NCBI GenBank assembly: GCA_045810625.1
Contig: JBJMVQ010000048.1
Span: 18,634 to 82,633, forward strand
Source: JACQFZ01 sp045810625
GTDB taxonomy: Bacteria > Pseudomonadota > Gammaproteobacteria > Acidiferrobacterales > Sulfurifustaceae
Length of the DNA: 64,000 bases
Direction: 5' to 3'
The position numbers were made by a program, and so were the translations under genes. Numbering within the stretch: the stretch's first letter is position 1; every line of letters begins with the position of its first letter. Under the pieces are notes generated by a model. It was not told the DNA's origin. It saw only the letters and a program-made list of their open reading frames with translations, and ran no database searches. Below, piece after piece: positions 15,778 through 25,200 of this stretch.

Positions 15778-15821
15778 GTACTTACCTGGTGGTTAGCGAA
15801 GCACTTACCGGCAGGTAAGTG
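15778..15821. promoter_or_regulatory. Possible operator with three ACTTACC half-sites
   Basis: A perfect 8 bp palindrome, CACTTACC / GGTAAGTG (15802-15809 and 15814-15821, 4-base spacer), is preceded by another ACTTACC half-site at 15779-15785. It lies in the 400 bp gap between the DUF4148 gene and the intradiol dioxygenase, about 150 bp before the dioxygenase start. It looks like a repressor or activator site for one of these genes; no regulator gene is adjacent. Nothing else recognisable is in the gap. Confidence 0.4.
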
Positions 15822-15973
15822 TCGAAGGCGGAAACTGCGAAGCTGAGTTTGCGGTTGGCCCGCGCAGTTGAAATAACGACGACGAGCGGCCCGATAGGGT
15901 TGCCGCGTATTCTTCCCACACCGACAACTTGCGTACAATTTCACGGACGGAGCATCCGCGTAAGGAGACCGAT

Positions 15974-16858
15974 ATGCGCGATCCGACCGAAGCCGATATG
16001 ACCGAGGCGGTGCTGGCGGAGTTGAAATCGACCGACGCTCGCTTTCGGCAGGTGGCGACGAGCCTCATCCGGCATTTGCACGCGTTCGTACGCGAAGTGG
16101 AGCTGACCGAGTCAGAATGGATGGAGGCGATCAGGTTCCTGACAGCGGTCGGACAGAAGTGCGACGCGAAGCGTCAGGAATTCATCCTGCTCTCCGACAC
16201 GCTCGGCGTGTCGATGTTGGTCGATGCGATCAATCATCAGAAGCCCCCGGGTGCGACCGAATCGACCGTGTTCGGACCGTTTTACCTGCCGGGCGCTCCG
16301 GAGCTCGCGAACGGCGCCAATATCGCCGAAGGCGTGGCCGGCGAACCGGCGTTTTTCTCGGGACGAGTCACCGATCTCACCGGCAAGCCGATCGCCGGTG
16401 CGATGCTCGACATCTGGGGCGTCGATGGTGAAGGCTGGTACGACGTGCAGTTACCGCACGTGAAGAAAATGCAGGTGCGCGGGAAGATCAAAACCGATGC
16501 GCAGGGTGGCTATCGCTTTCGCAGCGTCAAGCCGGTCAGCTATTCGATACCGACCGATGGGCCCGTTGGAACGATGCTCGCCAAAATGGGCCGTCATCCG
16601 AACCGCCCCGCGCACGAACACGTCATGATATCGGCGCCCGGCTACAAGACCGTGATCACGCACATCTTCGTCGCCGGCGACCCGTACCTGGAGTCCGACG
16701 CCGTGTTCGGCGTGAAAAATTCGCTCATCGCCGACTTCGTTCGCCATCCGCCCGGGACCGCGCCGGACGGAAGCCGAGTCGACGTTCCCTACTACACGGT
16801 CAATTACGACTTTGGGCTGGAACCGGAAATGGCCAGCCTGAACGAGCGCGTACGGTAA
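15974..16858 (+). CDS. Intradiol ring-cleavage dioxygenase (hydroxyquinol 1,2-dioxygenase-like)
   Basis: A 294-residue non-haem Fe(III) dioxygenase that opens catechol-type rings between the two hydroxyls. The iron ligands are visible: Y156 (GWYDVQ), Y190 (VSYSIP), H214 and H216 (RPAHEH). The N-terminal helical dimerisation domain (about 1-95) and FGPFYLPGAP are typical of the catechol / hydroxyquinol dioxygenase group. The ATG at 15974 follows AAGGAG. It stands alone with no maleylacetate reductase or muconate enzymes beside it, so its pathway is not shown here. The hydroxyquinol versus catechol choice is uncertain. Confidence 0.88.
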   Translation: MRDPTEADMTEAVLAELKSTDARFRQVATSLIRHLHAFVREVELTESEWMEAIRFLTAVGQKCDAKRQEFILLSDTLGVSMLVDAINHQKPPGATESTVFGPFYLPGAPELANGANIAEGVAGEPAFFSGRVTDLTGKPIAGAMLDIWGVDGEGWYDVQLPHVKKMQVRGKIKTDAQGGYRFRSVKPVSYSIPTDGPVGTMLAKMGRHPNRPAHEHVMISAPGYKTVITHIFVAGDPYLESDAVFGVKNSLIADFVRHPPGTAPDGSRVDVPYYTVNYDFGLEPEMASLNERVR

Positions 16859-17030
16859 AGCCGGCGCCAAAATTTGCGCGCCGCCCAAACGACAGATGTC
16901 GCCCGCCGTGAATCGCGGTTCATCAACCGCCTCCGCTCGCAAGCGGCGTTCGCGCGATTAGGGTGATCGAATGCCTACCATCGCGCCGTAAATTTCAATC
17001 CGCTCAGCGATGCAGCCGGTCACACCTCCT

Positions 17031-17297
17031 TCACTTCTTGGTTCCGATCGGGTTGAAGGCTTTTATCGTATTCAGCTCCTTGATCGCGCTCTCCAATCGC
17101 TTTGGGTCGACCGTATCGGACACTGATCCGTTCGCATGAACAGCCTTCACGACCGCTTCGAGGTTCGGCGCCGCAATACCCTTGCTCTTCGAGACCGTCA
17201 CGGCATCCTTCCCTTCGTTGACCAGACGTTCATAAGTTTCCTTCGTGTTTACCAACGAGGCCCACGGGTCAGTGCTGGCGGTAACGCGCACGATCAT
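17031..17297 (-). CDS. Small hypothetical protein, possibly part of a broken gene
   Basis: An 88-residue frame from ATG 17297 (AGGA upstream) with plausible protein composition: VSKSKGIAAPNLEAVVKAV and a basic C-terminus. An overlapping frame just upstream (17269-17487, KKITYSDIGGLMYGGS) is also protein-like, and the two could be one gene broken by a frameshift near 17320. No family recognised. The weakest CDS call in this window. Confidence 0.35.
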   Translation of the reverse strand: MIVRVTASTDPWASLVNTKETYERLVNEGKDAVTVSKSKGIAAPNLEAVVKAVHANGSVSDTVDPKRLESAIKELNTIKAFNPIGTKK

Positions 17298-17611
17298 GTA
17301 ATTGTTCCTGACCCGGGGACCCTCCATACATCAATCCTCCGATATCACTGTAAGTGATTTTCTTCCCTTCCCCGCACCGATCATCGGGGCGCGCTTCGAG
17401 CTGCCGGATTTGCACCGTCTCGCTTTCGAACAGCGTCGTGCGGGTGATTTTCAAGGGCTCAGTTCCTGGATCTAAGTCCAGATTCAACGTCTGTTTGCTT
17501 AAAAGAAACTAACGTATCGAGCGGATAAGAGCACACCCGGCCCATGAAGAAACGGTAAGTTGTACCGCGAAGCTCCCCCCGCTAGACTAAATCTCGTTTT
17601 TCACCGGCTTC

Positions 17612-17685
17612 GCGGGTGTAGTTCAATGGTAGAACCTCAGCTTCCCAAGCTGATGACGTGGGTTCGATTCCCATCACCCGCTCCA
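17612..17685 (+). tRNA. tRNA-Gly(CCC)
   Basis: A cloverleaf of 74 bases with encoded CCA. The acceptor stem is GCGGGTG / CACCCGC, the anticodon stem TCAGC / GCTGA encloses the loop TTCCCAA (anticodon CCC), and the T-arm carries GGTTCGATTCC. It reads GGG codons. It sits just before asmA. Confidence 0.95.
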
Positions 17686-17709
17686 ACCTTACCTATATAA
17701 GGAATAAAT

Positions 17710-19680
17710 TTGGCCAAACCGCTCAAGGTCGCGGCGATCGTCGTCGGAATCGTCGTTGCACTGATCGCCATCGCGATTGTCGCGGCGATTGTGTTGATCG
17801 ACCCGAACCGCTACCGCGGCGAGATCATCCAAGCGGTGAAAACGCACACCGGGCGCGACCTCAAGATCGATGGAGACCTGCGCCTGTCGTTCTTCCCCTG
17901 GCTCGGCCTCGAAACCGGGCGTCTCGAGCTTGCGAACGCGCAAGGCTTCGGCAACGAGCCGTTCGCGCGCGTCGAATCCGCCGGCGTCAAGGTGGCGCTG
18001 CTGCCGCTGTTGCGTAAAGAAGTCATCGTCGACGCAGTGCGGTTGAACGGCTTGCGGCTCAATCTCGCACGCGCCGCGAAAGGCCGCAGCAACTGGGACG
18101 ACCTCGTGCAGGCGAAACCCGGCGCTGCTCCGGCGCAGCCGAAACCGACCGGCGGCGGCGCGGCTGCCGCGGCAGCGCTGAGCGTCAACCGCGTGGAAGT
18201 GCGCGACGCGGAGTTCACGTACCGCGACCAGGTGTCCGGTGCCGCCTATGCCGCGCGGCGCGTCGAGCTTACGAGCGGCAACGTGCTCGGTGAGCACCCG
18301 GCGCCGCTGCATCTCGCATTCGACCTCGAAAGCGGCAAGCCGAAGATCACACGCCGCGTCGAACTCTCCGCGCAGCTGAGCGCCGATCTGGCTACCGAAA
18401 AGGTGAACGTCCCGGAGCTGCGACTGACCGCCGGCGATCTCAGTTTGAACGCGCAGCTGCGCGGTACCGATGTCATCAAAGCCCCGAAGCTCAACGGGCG
18501 CGTGGAGATACCGGCGTTCAATCTGCGCGCGCTGCTCGGCGAGCTGGGCGTCGCGTATGCGCCCGCCGATGCCAACGCGCTGAAGAAGGTCGCCTTGGTG
18601 TCGCAGCTCGATTACGGCCCGCAAGCCGTTTCCGCGCACGAACTGCGGCTCACGCTCGACGATACGAGCCTGACCGGCCGCGTGGCTATGCAGCAGCAAC
18701 CGCGCACGAGCTATCGTTTCGATCTCGTGCTCGATTCGATCGACGTCGACCGCTACTTGCCTTCGGCGGCGAAGAAAGCCGAAAAGACCAGCGAACAGAC
18801 CGCCGACAAAAAACCCGCGGACAAGAGCCAGGACGCTGCACCGGTCGTGATTCCACTCGCGCTCTTGCGCGAAACCGACGCCGAGGGGCAGTTGCGCGTG
18901 CAGAAGCTCAAGGCGTTCGGCATTCGAAGCGAACAGGTCGGCGTCAAGGTCGCCGCGCGCGGCGGGCGCATTTCGCTTGGGCCCAATGAAGCGCGGTTGT
19001 ACGGCGGTGTCTACGCCGGCCGCACCACGATCGACGCCTCCACCTCGACGCCGAAGTTTCAGTTCGACGAGAAGTTGACCGGCCTGCAGCTCGGCCCGTT
19101 CTTGAAGGACGCGCAGATCTTCGACAAGTTCAGCGGCGCAGGCAACGTGACGATCGCGCTCACAGGACAGGGACTGAATGCGGACGCGATTAAGCGCACG
19201 CTCAACGGCTCGGTGGCGGTTGCGATAAAGGACGGCGCGATCGAGGGCGTGGATCTGCAGAAGATCGAAGCAAAAATCAAAGAAGTCCGCGATCAGCCGG
19301 GCGGGACCGCAAAAAATCTTCTCACTTCGCTCCCGGCGCTCGGCCCCGAGAAAGGCGACAAGACGACCTTCAGCAAGCTGCAGGCGAGCGGGACCGTCAC
19401 GAATGGCGTCGTCCAGAACAAGGATCTCGCCATCCAAGCACCGCGCCTGAACATCACCGGCAGCGGTAACGTCAACCTTGTGGCCGATAGGTACGAGAAT
19501 TACCGTCTGCTGGTCGGTAACTTCCCGATCATCGTTTCGGGCCCGCTCGCGGCGCCGAAGTTCAGCCCGGACTGGAACGCGATTCTCAAGGGCCAAGTCG
19601 AACAACGAAAGGAAAAAGCACTTGAACAGGGAAAAGAGAAAGTGCGTGATAGATTCCGCGACCTGCTGAAACGCCGATGA
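17710..19680 (+). CDS. AsmA family outer-membrane biogenesis protein
   Basis: A 656-residue inner-membrane-anchored periplasmic protein. One N-terminal transmembrane helix (about 7-32) is followed by the AsmA domain (IDPNRYRGEIIQAVKTHTGR, FFPWLGLETG, FARVESAGVKVALLPLLR). The C-terminal AsmA_2 half includes LNGSVAVAIKDGAIEGVDL. AsmA proteins are bridge-like lipid-handling proteins that affect outer-membrane assembly. The TTG at 17710 is chosen as start because AAGGA lies 8-9 bases upstream. Its stop overlaps the next ATG (ATGA), and the run asmA / SRPBCC / mutY / yggX is a familiar neighbourhood in betaproteobacteria. Confidence 0.88.
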   Translation: MAKPLKVAAIVVGIVVALIAIAIVAAIVLIDPNRYRGEIIQAVKTHTGRDLKIDGDLRLSFFPWLGLETGRLELANAQGFGNEPFARVESAGVKVALLPLLRKEVIVDAVRLNGLRLNLARAAKGRSNWDDLVQAKPGAAPAQPKPTGGGAAAAAALSVNRVEVRDAEFTYRDQVSGAAYAARRVELTSGNVLGEHPAPLHLAFDLESGKPKITRRVELSAQLSADLATEKVNVPELRLTAGDLSLNAQLRGTDVIKAPKLNGRVEIPAFNLRALLGELGVAYAPADANALKKVALVSQLDYGPQAVSAHELRLTLDDTSLTGRVAMQQQPRTSYRFDLVLDSIDVDRYLPSAAKKAEKTSEQTADKKPADKSQDAAPVVIPLALLRETDAEGQLRVQKLKAFGIRSEQVGVKVAARGGRISLGPNEARLYGGVYAGRTTIDASTSTPKFQFDEKLTGLQLGPFLKDAQIFDKFSGAGNVTIALTGQGLNADAIKRTLNGSVAVAIKDGAIEGVDLQKIEAKIKEVRDQPGGTAKNLLTSLPALGPEKGDKTTFSKLQASGTVTNGVVQNKDLAIQAPRLNITGSGNVNLVADRYENYRLLVGNFPIIVSGPLAAPKFSPDWNAILKGQVEQRKEKALEQGKEKVRDRFRDLLKRR

Positions 19681-20234
19681 AAGTGCGGCACGCCGGCATG
19701 GGATGGCTGGCAGCAGCGGTGATAACGGCACACGCGGGCGAAGTGCTCGACACACAGGTATTGCACGATGAAGGGCGATATACGGTGAGCTTCGACGTGC
19801 GTCTCGCGGCGCCGCCCGAACGACTCAAGCACTATCTCACCGACTACGACAACTACACATCGTATTTTACCGCGGTGAAGGAAAGCCAAGTGCTCGGCCG
19901 CACCACGGACGGGGCGCTGCGCGTGCGCCTACGCATGCGCTCCTGCATTCTTTTTTTCTGCCGCACGGTAAATCTCGTGAAGGACGTCGCGCAACTCCAG
20001 GACGGCACGATTACCGCGCGCATCGAAACGGCGCTCAGCGACTTTCGCGAAGCGAACGAACGCTGGCGCATCACCGGGACGAAGGATGGCCAGACGCGAT
20101 TGCAGTATCACGCGCAGCTCGTACCGGCGTTCTACGTGCCGCCCCTTATCGGTCCGTGGCTCTTAAAAAATGAAATCCGCGATGCGCTCGAAGCCGGCGC
20201 CGAAAAACTCGAAACGCTTGCGGCGCACGACTAG
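19677..20234 (+). CDS. SRPBCC (START-like) domain protein
   Basis: A 185-residue protein with a short N-terminal hydrophobic signal ending near HAGE (about residue 20) and then a polyketide-cyclase / START-like fold (RYTVSFDVRLAAPPERLKHYLTDY-type N-terminus, long C-terminal helix). It is probably a periplasmic lipid- or hydrophobe-binding protein. It overlaps asmA by 4 bases and mutY by 65 bases, so it is in the same transcript. Function unknown. Confidence 0.75.
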   Translation: MKVRHAGMGWLAAAVITAHAGEVLDTQVLHDEGRYTVSFDVRLAAPPERLKHYLTDYDNYTSYFTAVKESQVLGRTTDGALRVRLRMRSCILFFCRTVNLVKDVAQLQDGTITARIETALSDFREANERWRITGTKDGQTRLQYHAQLVPAFYVPPLIGPWLLKNEIRDALEAGAEKLETLAAHD

Positions 20235-21294
20235 CCCGCGGATCGGCACGCCGCTCCTGCGCTGGTACGCGCGTCACGGGCGAAAGCGCCTGCCGTGGAA
20301 AAGCGGCGATCCGTATCACGTGTGGCTCTCGGAAGTGATGCTGCAGCAAACGCAGGTCGCGACCGTGATTCCGTACTTCGCGCGCTTCATCGAACGCTTC
20401 CCGACGATCACGCGACTCGCGCGCGCGCCGCTCGACGACGTGCTGCATCTCTGGGCCGGCCTCGGCTATTACGCGCGAGCGCGCAATCTGCATCGCGCCG
20501 CGCAAGTCCTCGCCGAGCAGCACGGCGGCGCCATCCCGGGCGACTTCGACGCGGTCGCGGCACTGCCGGGCGTCGGCCGCTCGACCGCCGGCGCGATCCT
20601 TTCGCTTGCTTACGGCCTGCGCCACCCGATCCTCGACGGCAACGTGAAGCGCGTGCTCGCGCGATATCACGCGATCGACGCGCCGCTCAAGGACCGCGCG
20701 ATCGAGCAAAAACTCTGGGAGCTGTCGGAGTACCATACGCCGCGCACGCGCGTCGCCGAGTACACGCAGGCGATCATGGATCTCGGCGCGACGCTTTGCC
20801 GGCGCACGCAACCGCTCTGCAATCAATGCCCGCTGCGGCGAAGCTGCATGGCGCTCCGCCGGGGCAATCCGCAGGCGTATCCGCTCGCCGCGCCGCGGCG
20901 GCCGGTGCCCGTGCGTTCGGTGCGCATGCTGCTGATCCAGGATGCGCAGGGACGTGTGCTGTTGCAGCGTCGCCCGCCAGCCGGAATCTGGGGCGGGTTG
21001 TGGGGGCTACCCGAGTGCCGCACGCGCGACGTGCGCGCTTGGTGCCGCACCGCACTCGGCTTCGACATCGCGCCGGAACCCGCGTGGCCCGTGCTTCGCC
21101 ACACATTCAGCCATTTTCATCTCGACATTCGCCCGATCCCGGCGCTCGTCGTCCCCGGCGGCGGCCGCGTCATGGAGGATGGAGAAACACTTTGGTATAA
21201 CTGGCGACAACCGGACAAAATCGGGCTGGCAGCACCCGTCAAACGCCTGCTCGATCAACTACGGGCGAGTCGGAAGATGGCCGAGTGCGCTTAG
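20170..21294 (+). CDS. mutY: A/G-specific adenine DNA glycosylase
   Basis: A 374-residue base-excision repair enzyme that removes adenine opposite 8-oxoguanine. The N-terminal catalytic domain has LPWK...DPYHVWLSEVMLQQTQV, the helix-hairpin-helix LPGVGRSTAGAI and the catalytic Asp in LDGNVKRVL. The 4Fe-4S motif C-x6-C-x2-C-x5-C follows (CRRTQPLCNQCPLRRSC), and a C-terminal NUDIX-like domain recognises 8-oxoguanine. The start overlaps the preceding gene; ATG 20170 and ATG 20182 are both possible, and neither has a clear ribosome site. It is followed by yggX, a conserved pairing. Confidence 0.95.
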   Translation: MKSAMRSKPAPKNSKRLRRTTSPRIGTPLLRWYARHGRKRLPWKSGDPYHVWLSEVMLQQTQVATVIPYFARFIERFPTITRLARAPLDDVLHLWAGLGYYARARNLHRAAQVLAEQHGGAIPGDFDAVAALPGVGRSTAGAILSLAYGLRHPILDGNVKRVLARYHAIDAPLKDRAIEQKLWELSEYHTPRTRVAEYTQAIMDLGATLCRRTQPLCNQCPLRRSCMALRRGNPQAYPLAAPRRPVPVRSVRMLLIQDAQGRVLLQRRPPAGIWGGLWGLPECRTRDVRAWCRTALGFDIAPEPAWPVLRHTFSHFHLDIRPIPALVVPGGGRVMEDGETLWYNWRQPDKIGLAAPVKRLLDQLRASRKMAECA

Positions 21295-21381
21295 CACGCG
21301 TCGGCACCTGGATGACGGTAAGACCGGGGATAATTTAACTAAGCAACAATTCAGCGACGGGTTCATCGGAGAAATCGCGCA

Positions 21382-21651
21382 ATGGCTCGAATGGTGAAGT
21401 GCGTGAAGCTCGGCCAGGAAGCCGAAGGGCTCGATTTCCCACCGTGGCCGGGCGAGCTCGGCAAGCGGATCTGGGAGAACGTGTCCAAGCAGGCGTGGCA
21501 GCAGTGGATGAACCACCAGACCATGCTCATGAACGAATACCGCCTGAACCCCCTCGATCCGAAGGCGCGCAAGTTCATTCAGGACGAGATGGAGAAGTTC
21601 TTTTTCGGCCCGGGCTCGCGCCCGCCGGAGGGTTACGTCCCGCCGAAATAG
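21382..21651 (+). CDS. yggX: Probable Fe(2+)-trafficking protein
   Basis: An 89-residue cytoplasmic protein of the YggX family, with VKCVKLGQEAEGLDFPPWPG at the N-terminus and the helical middle NVSKQAWQQWMNHQTMLMNE. The family protects iron-sulfur enzymes such as MutY from oxidative damage, which fits its place after mutY. Full family length. Confidence 0.95.
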   Translation: MARMVKCVKLGQEAEGLDFPPWPGELGKRIWENVSKQAWQQWMNHQTMLMNEYRLNPLDPKARKFIQDEMEKFFFGPGSRPPEGYVPPK

Positions 21652-21727
21652 CGGCCTCCGTCGCCCATTTTGGCAAAAGGATAAGGCTTCTCTATAATGC
21701 GCGGCTCCTCGCGCTAGCAACGAATAC

Positions 21728-21803
21728 GGCCAGGTAGCTCAGTTGGTAGAGCAGCGGACTGAATATCCGCGTGTCGGCGGTTCAATTCCGTCCCTGGCCA
21801 CCA
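21728..21803 (+). tRNA. tRNA-Phe(GAA)
   Basis: A 76-base cloverleaf with encoded CCA. The acceptor stem is GGCCAGG / CCTGGCC, the anticodon stem GCGGA / TCCGC encloses the loop CTGAATA (anticodon GAA), and the T-arm is GCGGTTCAATTCCGT. The integrase remnant just downstream suggests it has served as an integration site. Confidence 0.96.
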
Positions 21804-21905
21804 AATTTCTTGGTACTAACTCAACTGCTTACTGCTTCTCTTCCGACGTGCGACTGTCGCTACTCTCCTGACCGTGACCAAAACGTGACACGGCATACTG
21901 CCGGT

Positions 21906-22088
21906 TCACCGCCGCGCGGACATTTTCCGCGCGAGATGCGCGTAACGCTCCGTCATCTTGCTGTGTCCGAGCAGATCGCGCACTTCGGCCAGCGGTACGC
22001 TGGCTGTAACTAGCGAGGCGGCGCAGGTGTGGCGCATGTCATGAATGCGAAGGTCGGGATCCCCGCGCGCCGGCACGCCGTCATAGAG
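21906..22088 (-). pseudogene. Tyrosine recombinase (integrase) C-terminal remnant
   Basis: A minus-strand frame of about 60 codons encodes the end of a phage-type integrase: LRIHDMRHTCAASLV, then LAEVRDLLGHSKMTERYAHLA. It holds the catalytic HxxR, the LGH box and the Tyr nucleophile in ERYAHL, and ends at a stop at 21906. A stop codon at 22089-22091 cuts it off upstream; bases to about 22216 may hold earlier integrase parts in other frames. It begins about 100 bp after tRNA-Phe, a classic attachment site, so it marks an old integration event. It should not be active. Confidence 0.8.
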
Positions 22089-22247
22089 CTACGCCGTACC
22101 GACGCGATGCGAGATCCTTCTCCATCCGCGCACGCGGTTGCCCGCGAGGGCGGCGACGCGGCGCTACTAAATCCCGTCGATACCAAAAACAAGTAGTCGA
22201 AGTAAGCAACGTGCAACGATGCAACTCTCGCATTCCGAAATGTGATT

Positions 22248-22281
22248 GAGCCATCCGCCGAACGCTTTCGGCGGATGGCTC
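22248..22281 (-). terminator. 15 bp perfect hairpin after the beta-helix gene
   Basis: GAGCCATCCGCCGAA and its reverse complement enclose the loop CGCT. It starts 13 bp after the stop of the minus-strand gene at 22295. The stem is strong, but there is no long T-run on the exit side, so the terminator call rests on position and stem strength. Confidence 0.6.
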
Positions 22282-22294
22282 TCGGGCGACCCGG

Positions 22295-25200
22295 CTATTG
22301 CCCGGCGGAAATTCCAAACTTCATCGGCGGCGCGCCGTCTTCATGCGCGCCGACGTCGGGCGCTGGACCGAAGTAACCATCGCTGAAGTTCGCAATCGCG
22401 TCACCGACGTCCAGGCCTTTGCTCTTGACGCCCGACTCGGTCGTGCCGAGCTGGTAATTGCCGGTGCCGTTGCCGCCGAGCGCCGGGACGCTCGAATAGC
22501 CGTGGCCGGGCTTGTAGAAGAACTCGGTGACGGTAGCGTCGTTCGTGTACTTGTAGACGGTCGCCGGCGTGCCCTCCGTGATGCCGTGGATCCGGCCGTT
22601 GTACACGTCATAAGCAAAACTGCTGCCTGTCGCCGTATCGCCCGCCTCGATCGAGAAATACGTCGGATTCCACACGTAAAAGATGTTGTTGCGCGAGATC
22701 GTCCACTGAACGCTGCCGTCGCCGTTCGTGGGGCCTTCGATGCCATAAACCGGCGCGGCCGGGAACTGACCGCTCGGCTGCTCGAGGATCGAGTTGTGGA
22801 AGAGGTAACGGATGCCGCGTCCATAGCCGTTGTCGAAGCCGCCGTATTTGAACCCCGACCCCGACGGCGTCGCGTTCGCGTCGGTGTCGCGGACGGTCTG
22901 ATAGCACATGCGCACCCGATTCACGACGTTGCGCCAGACGTAGGTCGGTCCGTAGTGCACCGTGGTCGTTGCGATGGCGGTCTTGGTGTCGCTGATGTAG
23001 TTGCCCCACACCCGGACGTTCCGACCGCCGCCTTCCGCCTCGATCGCGTCGTCGTACACGTGCATGATGATGTTCTGGTAGATGTCGCTGTCCGCTCCCG
23101 GCGCGCCTTTGGCGGAGAAGTTTTCCTGACCGGAAATGCCGTCCTGGTACCACTTGTTGCGGTTCGTCGGGTCCCCGGTGATCTCGTTGTAGCGGATCAC
23201 GTTCTGCTGCGCGCCGAGCGTTCCCTCCTCGATCGTGATGCCGAACGGACCGGCCGGGTGCGTGTTGATTGCGCAGGAAGTGCCTCCCGTATCCCAGGGG
23301 AACGAGCCGAAGTGCGGCGCCTTGATGATGTTGCGCTGTATCACGATGCGCGCATTGCTACCGCCGAGATGAATGCCGCCCGCCTGGTTCCAGCCCCACG
23401 TGCCCCACGAGTTCGGATTGGTCCCGAAACGCGACTCGGGACGCCACGCCCAATCGTCGACCTGCGTGTCCTCGATCACCACGTCGGTGACGTTCGGCGC
23501 GACGTAAATTCCGGCGATGGCCGCACCGGTCGCGCGCACGCGCCGCACGATCACGTAGCTCGCCTTGACGACGATGGCGTGCGACGTGTCGTCGGCTTCG
23601 GCGTTCGCATTGTTGACGCCCGCACCGCCGCGATTGACGACGTTCTTCGACGTTCCGTTCCAGCCGTCGTACACCCGGTAGGCGCTCGGCGTGCCGCCTT
23701 GCGTGATCACGTAAGCGCTGCTTTGCGAGGGGATGATCGTCGTCGTGCCTTCCGGCAAGGTTTCCGACCAAGTCGTCCCGGTCGCGCTGTGTTGCCAGCT
23801 CGCCTGCGCGTAGCTCGACCCGGTACCGAACTCGAAAACGTACTTCGTCCCCGGCTGCAGCAAGACGACGCTGCCGCGGCCGCGCCAATCGTAAGGCAAC
23901 GCGTTGCCGACCGTGCGCACGTCGTACCACAGCGGATAGCCCTGCTTCCAGGCGAAGCCGGGCGCGGACGGATCGTCCGTCGCACGCCGGTAACGCACGA
24001 AGACCTGGTTTCCGGGCGGCGGGCTGGCGGCCGTGAAGTTGCCGTTGTAGTAGAGCCCGATGCTGTGGAAGGTGGGCACGGGTGCGGCGCCGACGCCGGC
24101 CTGAACGGCATCGGGCAACGGTGAAGGGAATTCGCTGCCGCCCTGCGGATTGACCGTGATGGTCCGTTGTACCGTGGCCGTGGCATTGTTCGAGTCCGTC
24201 ACGGTCAATGCCGCGGTGTACGTGCCGGCCGGATACGTATGCGACTGCGTGACGTTCTTGTCACTCCACGTCACCTCCTGGTTGTTGTGGCCGAACTGCA
24301 GCCGCAGGCTGGTGATCGTCGCCGGCGACTGCGCGGTCGAGCCCGAGGCGTTGAACGTTACCGTCAGCGGTTCGGTGCCCGTGCCCGGCGTCGCCGTAAG
24401 TTGCGCGGTCGGCGGGGGCGTCGCGGCCGTGATGTTGATCGTGAAGGCGTGGTTCGACACGGCGCCGTTGGTGAGGTATCCGCGCACGGCAAGCGTATGC
24501 GCGCCGATCGCGAGCGCGCCGGTGTTCAGCGTGTAGGTGTAGGGCGCGGTCGTATCGTTGAGTTGCAGCACGCCGTCAACGAAGAAGTCGATGCTCGTTA
24601 TCGGGCTGTTGTCGCTGCACACGCCTTGCAATTCGACCACCTGCCCCTGCGGGACACTGCCCCACGTTTCGCCGTTGAGTACCGTCGTGCCGTTGGCGAA
24701 GAGGTTGCACGTGCGCGAAAGCAGGGTGAGCGTTTGCGTCGCGCTCGCCGTGTTGCCGTTCGTGTCGGTGATGCGCACGAGCAGCGTATGGCTCCCGATC
24801 GTATCCGCCGGTGTCGGTTGCCAGCGGAACTTGAACGGCGCCGTTGTGACGAGCGCCTGCTGCGCGCCGTCGATCACGAACGCGGCCGACTGCAACACGC
24901 GTGCATCGGTGGCTGACGCGGTGATGTCGATGTATTCGTCGTTCATGACGACGCTGCCCGGCGCGAGCGTGATCTGCGCCTGCAACGGTCCGCTCGGCGA
25001 ATAGGTGATCGTCAGCTTCGGCCGCAGCAACGGCCAATTGGTGTTCTCCCGGGAGTTGAACTCTCTCGGCGTGCCGCCGTTCATGCCGCTGTTGTCGGCG
25101 ACCTTCCAGCCGTAGTTGAGCGTCCCGGCCCGGAACGCGCGCACGCCCGCGGTGACGTCGATGTTGAGCCAGCAGGCCGCCGGCCAGTTGCTGGTTGTCT

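Noticed and set aside
17689..19755. 688-residue minus-strand frame opposite asmA
   Set aside because: Antisense shadow of a clear AsmA protein, also covering part of the tRNA-linked leader; no motif support.
22298..24124. 608-residue plus-strand frame opposite the beta-helix gene
   Set aside because: Arg/Val/Asp-rich shadow without domains; the minus-strand protein has a signal peptide and recognisable modules.
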